DNA from: Kiritimatiellia bacterium
GTDB taxonomy: Bacteria > Verrucomicrobiota > Kiritimatiellia > RFP12 > UBA1067
DNA: 7,791 nt
Direction of reading: 5' to 3'
Assembly: GCA_017648225.1 (NCBI GenBank)
Contig: JAGCJE010000288.1
Span: 1 to 7,791 of the forward strand
The notes beneath the pieces are model-generated. The model worked only from the letters and a program-made list of their open reading frames with translations, had not been told where the DNA came from and searched no databases. The number at the start of each line of letters is the position of its first letter. Positions within the stretch are counted from its first letter, which is position 1. The position numbers were made by a program, and so were the translations under genes. Below are positions 6,084 to 7,791 of this stretch, one piece after another.

Positions 6084-6907
6084 AGATTTTAAGGGCGGCG
6101 CTTTTTTTTGTCGTATTCGTTTTCTCTACCGATGCTTTTGCTGAGAAGGAGGGCGATTGGTCACGCGGATATTATGCAGAGCTGTCCACCTCGTCTTATC
6201 TCTTTTCGCTCGGCGGTGTCCGCGCGAATCGGGCCGTCTGGTATCTTGAAGGGGATGTTATTCAGCGTTTGTCGTCGTACGGCCATATTCTGCTCGGGTA
6301 CTGGTCCTTAAGCGATATTGAAAAGCCGGAAAACAAAGGCCGCCGTTCCAATCTGTACGAATCCGATCCCTATATCTTCTACGGGTACGATTGGGATTTC
6401 GCTGAAGGCTGGCGGTGGAGAAATCGGTTAGGATATATTCTTGTATGTGAAACCGGCTATGACAACGCCCGGATGGACACGTTCGCGGAATGGACGTATA
6501 TGGGCGATCTTAAGTCGCCCTGGGTTGAGATATTCGGCCAAACCCGTGTTGTCGACACTCTCGGTACGTATGTTCGTGTAGGCGCCAAAAAGAATTTTGT
6601 TCTAATTGACGATATGCTTTTTGTAATGCCGCACATAGCGATGCACGGCGGCTCGAGAGGTTGGAACCGCAGGCGTTACGGTAATTATGTTTCTGGAAGA
6701 TCTATCGGCCCTGGTCTCGGAACGGTTGAATACGGTGTCAGGTTTCACGGGCCGTTGAAATGGGGGTTCGGCTGGTTCGTCGACTTTTGCGGTTACGATG
6801 CGATAGACTCCCGTACTCGCACTCAGATCCGCGAGCGCCGCAATCGCGGCTCTACTATGAAACTTGACGCGTTTTTCCTCTATTCCGGTTTGACGTGGGA
6901 GTTCTGA
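6080..6907 (+). CDS. Secreted protein, probable outer-membrane beta-barrel, unknown function
   Basis: I do not recognise a named family. The 275-residue protein has a clear signal peptide (MKILR, hydrophobic core, then AFA ending at residue 21, cleavage before Glu22). The mature part is rich in alternating aromatic/hydrophobic residues typical of amphipathic strands, such as YLFSLGGV, HILLGYWSL, YIFYGYDWDF, RWRNRLGYILV, WVEIFGQTRVV, YVRVGAKKNFV, VEYGVRFHG, WGFGWFVDF and LDAFFLYSGLTWEF. It ends in Trp-Glu-Phe, a terminal aromatic as recognised by the BAM machinery. This supports an outer-membrane barrel of perhaps 10-14 strands, inferred rather than shown. Its ATG overlaps the acyltransferase TGA (ATGA), so the two are probably translated together, which also points to an outer-membrane envelope role. 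The next gene has its own promoter. No terminator hairpin is seen after the stop. Confidence 0.75.
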   Translation: MKILRAALFFVVFVFSTDAFAEKEGDWSRGYYAELSTSSYLFSLGGVRANRAVWYLEGDVIQRLSSYGHILLGYWSLSDIEKPENKGRRSNLYESDPYIFYGYDWDFAEGWRWRNRLGYILVCETGYDNARMDTFAEWTYMGDLKSPWVEIFGQTRVVDTLGTYVRVGAKKNFVLIDDMLFVMPHIAMHGGSRGWNRRRYGNYVSGRSIGPGLGTVEYGVRFHGPLKWGFGWFVDFCGYDAIDSRTRTQIRERRNRGSTMKLDAFFLYSGLTWEF

Positions 6908-6915
6908 TTCAAATT

Positions 6916-6944
6916 TTCACAACAAGGTGTAGATTTGCTATAAT
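6916..6944 (+). promoter_or_regulatory. Sigma70-type promoter of purE
   Basis: TTCACA (6916-6921, one mismatch from TTGACA) and TATAAT (6939-6944) are separated by exactly 17 bp, and TGC precedes the -10 (6936-6938) as an extended element. Transcription would start near 6951, giving a leader of about 33 bases. It is the same TGCTATAAT as before rnfD but with a good -35. It lies in the 76-bp gap between the barrel gene and purE, so purE is probably its own transcription unit. No operator such as a PurR box was recognised. Strong consensus makes this the most secure regulatory call here. Confidence 0.8.
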
Positions 6945-6983
6945 GTAACTCAAGAAAACAAATGAAAAGAAAGGTTCTTTAAA

Positions 6984-7478
6984 ATGGCAGAAGCAGTTGT
7001 CGGTATTGTGATGGGCAGTGATTCCGATTGGCCTCTTGTTAAGAAAGCTTGCGAGACGCTCGATAAATTCGGCGTCGCCTATGAGACGCGCGTAATTTCG
7101 GCGCACCGTACGCCGGATGTCGCCATCGAATATTCCAGGACGGCCGAGGAGCGCGGTCTTAAGGTTATCATCGCCGCAGCCGGCGGAGCCGCGCATCTGG
7201 GCGGAGTTCTCGCCGCGGCCACGGTTCTGCCCGTTATCGGAATTCCCGTCGCCGGCGGAGCGCTCAACGGTCTTGATGCGCTTTACGCGACCGTTCAGAT
7301 GCCTTCGGGCGTGCCTGTTGCGACCGTTGCCGTCGGTAGCGCAGGTCCTACGAACGCGGCGCTCCTGGCCGTTCAGATTCTCGGTACCGCAGATGCTCAG
7401 ATGCGTGAGAAGTTCCGCCAGCATAAGGAGGAGCTGAGGCGCAAAGTGGCCGAAGCCAACGACCGTATCCACGCTTGA
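6984..7478 (+). CDS. purE: N5-carboxyaminoimidazole ribonucleotide mutase (PurE, class I)
   Basis: This 164-residue cytoplasmic enzyme converts N5-CAIR to 4-carboxy-AIR in de novo purine synthesis, acting after PurK in class I organisms. Landmarks are GIVMGSDSDWP (7-17), VISAHRTPD (37-45) with the catalytic His41, AAAGGAAHLGG (64-74) and LNGLDALYATVQMPSGVPVATVAVG (94-118, a conserved block). Length is normal. The family usually has GAAHLPG; here the Pro is Gly73, a modest change. A Shine-Dalgarno AAGG (6971-6974) sits nine bases before the ATG. No purK or other purine gene follows: it is bounded by its own promoter and a terminator. A six-codon reading frame (6962-6982) lies just upstream. 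A class II (AIR carboxylase) role cannot be fully excluded without a wider comparison, but the motifs favour class I. Confidence 0.95.
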   Translation: MAEAVVGIVMGSDSDWPLVKKACETLDKFGVAYETRVISAHRTPDVAIEYSRTAEERGLKVIIAAAGGAAHLGGVLAAATVLPVIGIPVAGGALNGLDALYATVQMPSGVPVATVAVGSAGPTNAALLAVQILGTADAQMREKFRQHKEELRRKVAEANDRIHA

Positions 7479-7508
7479 TGGCGCTCGCCGCTTTCAGCCG
7501 ATGTTTTG

Positions 7509-7538
7509 AAGTCGCGAGGTGATACCCCGCGACTTTAT
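7509..7538 (+). terminator. Hairpin terminator after purE
   Basis: An 8-bp perfect GC-rich stem, AAGTCGCG (7509-7516) with CGCGACTT (7528-7535), continues after one A-C mismatch as GGT/ACC (7518-7520 with 7524-7526) around a GAT loop. TTTAT follows on the + strand. The T-run is short (three to four T), so it is a moderate intrinsic terminator on the + strand. It begins 31 bases after the purE stop, as expected. On the minus strand the downstream side lacks a T-run, so it is unlikely to be bidirectional. Confidence 0.75.
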
Positions 7539-7548
7539 AAAAAAGAAC

Positions 7549-7662
7549 ATGTCATATGAGGATTTGATTGATCAACTGGGCAGGCCAACAAGTTTATCCG
7601 ATCTTTATAATCCTAGGTATGTTATAAATATGTGGTCACCCTTATCCCTATTTTTGAATTGA
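7549..7662 (+). CDS. Short ORF of 37 codons, doubtful
   Basis: ATG 7549 opens a frame to TGA at 7660-7662, giving a 37-residue peptide beginning MSYEDLIDQLGRPTSLSDLY and ending in NMWSPLSLFLN. The first 20 residues look protein-like (acidic, amphipathic), but the length is small, no good Shine-Dalgarno precedes it, and it sits directly after the purE terminator. It may be a truncated gene start joined to unrelated sequence, a small hypothetical protein, or chance. I do not recognise a family. Confidence 0.15.
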   Translation: MSYEDLIDQLGRPTSLSDLYNPRYVINMWSPLSLFLN

Positions 7663-7790
7663 TGCACGCAAGGCCTTCGAGCCGGAGTCGATTCGGCGCT
7701 GGTGCTCGCTAAATCCGCGTCGGATACGCCGCGGATTTCCGGCGGAAAAGCCGGGTCGACATCGATTTTGCGGCCTTTCTTTTTCGCCGC
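7605..7790 (-). CDS. Possible C-terminal end of a convergent gene (partial)
   Basis: On the minus strand a frame is open from the window edge to TAA at 7605-7607 (61 codons, no start in the window). Its first 40 or so residues look like coding sequence (basic AAKKKGRKIDVD, then PAFPPEIRGVSDADLAS), with C/T/G third positions similar to the neighbours. The last 20 residues (from CVHQFKNRDKGDH onwards) lie in AT-rich sequence and may be read-through past the true end of the biological unit. The same stretch is also open on the + strand, and it contains strong inverted repeats, so it could be an element end instead. No family recognised. Confidence 0.25.
   Translation of the reverse strand, partial: AAKKKGRKIDVDPAFPPEIRGVSDADLASTSAESTPARRPCVHQFKNRDKGDHIFITYLGL
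7711..7738. repeat. Perfect 9-bp inverted repeat (hairpin)
   Basis: AAATCCGCG (7711-7719) and CGCGGATTT (7730-7738) form a perfect 9-bp stem with a 10-base loop. Inside it GCGT (7717-7720) can pair instead with ACGC (7726-7729). A second hairpin follows at once, CCGGC (7739-7743) with GCCGG (7750-7754) around GGAAAA. There is no T-run, so a terminator is unlikely. Two stems in a row suggest a REP-like or element-end structure, or chance in GC-rich coding DNA. Confidence 0.5.
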
Positions 7791-7791
7791 T

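Larger units (their letters stand above)
7539..7791. other. Post-purE region without a confident gene
   Basis: This tail falls into two parts. Bases 7539 to about 7660 are AT-rich, and 7661-7791 are GC-rich with strong inverted repeats. It carries a 37-codon + strand ORF (7549-7662) and an open minus-strand frame from the window edge to 7605, described separately; they overlap, so at most one is likely real. A TATAAT (7606-7611) has no -35 at a workable distance. The segment around 7630-7655 (GTGGTCACCCTTATCCC...) looks like neither typical coding nor typical spacer here. It may belong to a dispersed repeat; that is an impression, not a match I could run. No tRNA, rRNA or CRISPR pattern is seen. 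Confidence 0.5.

Noticed and set aside
7606..7611. TATAAT as a promoter in the post-purE region
   Set aside because: There is no -35 at 16-18 bases upstream and no extended TG, and no supported gene follows it.
1..7791. CRISPR array, tRNA/rRNA genes, transposase or phage genes
   Set aside because: No spaced repeat pattern, cloverleaf, rRNA-like segment or recognisable recombinase was found on either strand.

Overview
The window is a stretch of ordinary bacterial chromosome in which every confident gene lies on the + strand. It looks like a Gram-negative, probably anaerobic bacterium. It carries a lipid A-type acyltransferase, secreted proteins with AXA-like signal peptides and a likely outer-membrane barrel, together with a V/A-type ATPase proteolipid and two Rnf complex subunits. 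A V-type ATPase plus Rnf plus a YfhO-like membrane protein fits the Verrucomicrobiota/Kiritimatiellota-Lentisphaerota group, perhaps a gut lineage. That placement is inference from gene content, not a proven assignment.

Layout. (1) 1-228 is the 3' end of the V-type ATPase proteolipid (subunit K) gene. It abuts (2) a polytopic membrane protein distantly like YfhO/GT-C proteins (229-2013), which overlaps by ATGA (3) a secreted (alpha/alpha)6 glycoside hydrolase of the GH63/GH37/MGH type (2010-3572). These three are so tightly packed that they probably share a transcript. (4) A strong extended -10 promoter lies only 8 nt before rnfD (3606-4592). rnfD is followed by rnfG (4646-5170), with five tandem 7-bp repeats (consensus TTAGGAG) spanning the rnfD stop codon and the gap. 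(5) rnfG leads with almost no gap into an LpxL/HtrB-type acyltransferase (5172-6083), which overlaps by ATGA a secreted aromatic-rich protein, probably an outer-membrane barrel (6080-6907). (6) A second, textbook promoter drives purE (6984-7478), which ends in a hairpin terminator (7509-7538). (7) 7539-7791 holds no confident gene. It has AT-rich then GC-rich sequence, a strong inverted repeat, a 37-codon ORF and an open minus-strand frame running off the window edge.

How the genes work together. The first unit joins ion-driven ATPase machinery to surface-glycan-type functions. The second joins two flavin-carrying Rnf subunits (D and G) to envelope genes, without RnfC, E, A or B nearby. purE, for the purine pathway, stands alone.

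No clearly new defence, mobile or RNA system is visible. The points most worth a second look are the split rnfDG pair with its probably leaderless promoter, the heptamer array, the acyltransferase that lacks the acidic residue of its HX4(D/E) dyad, and the structured segment after purE.
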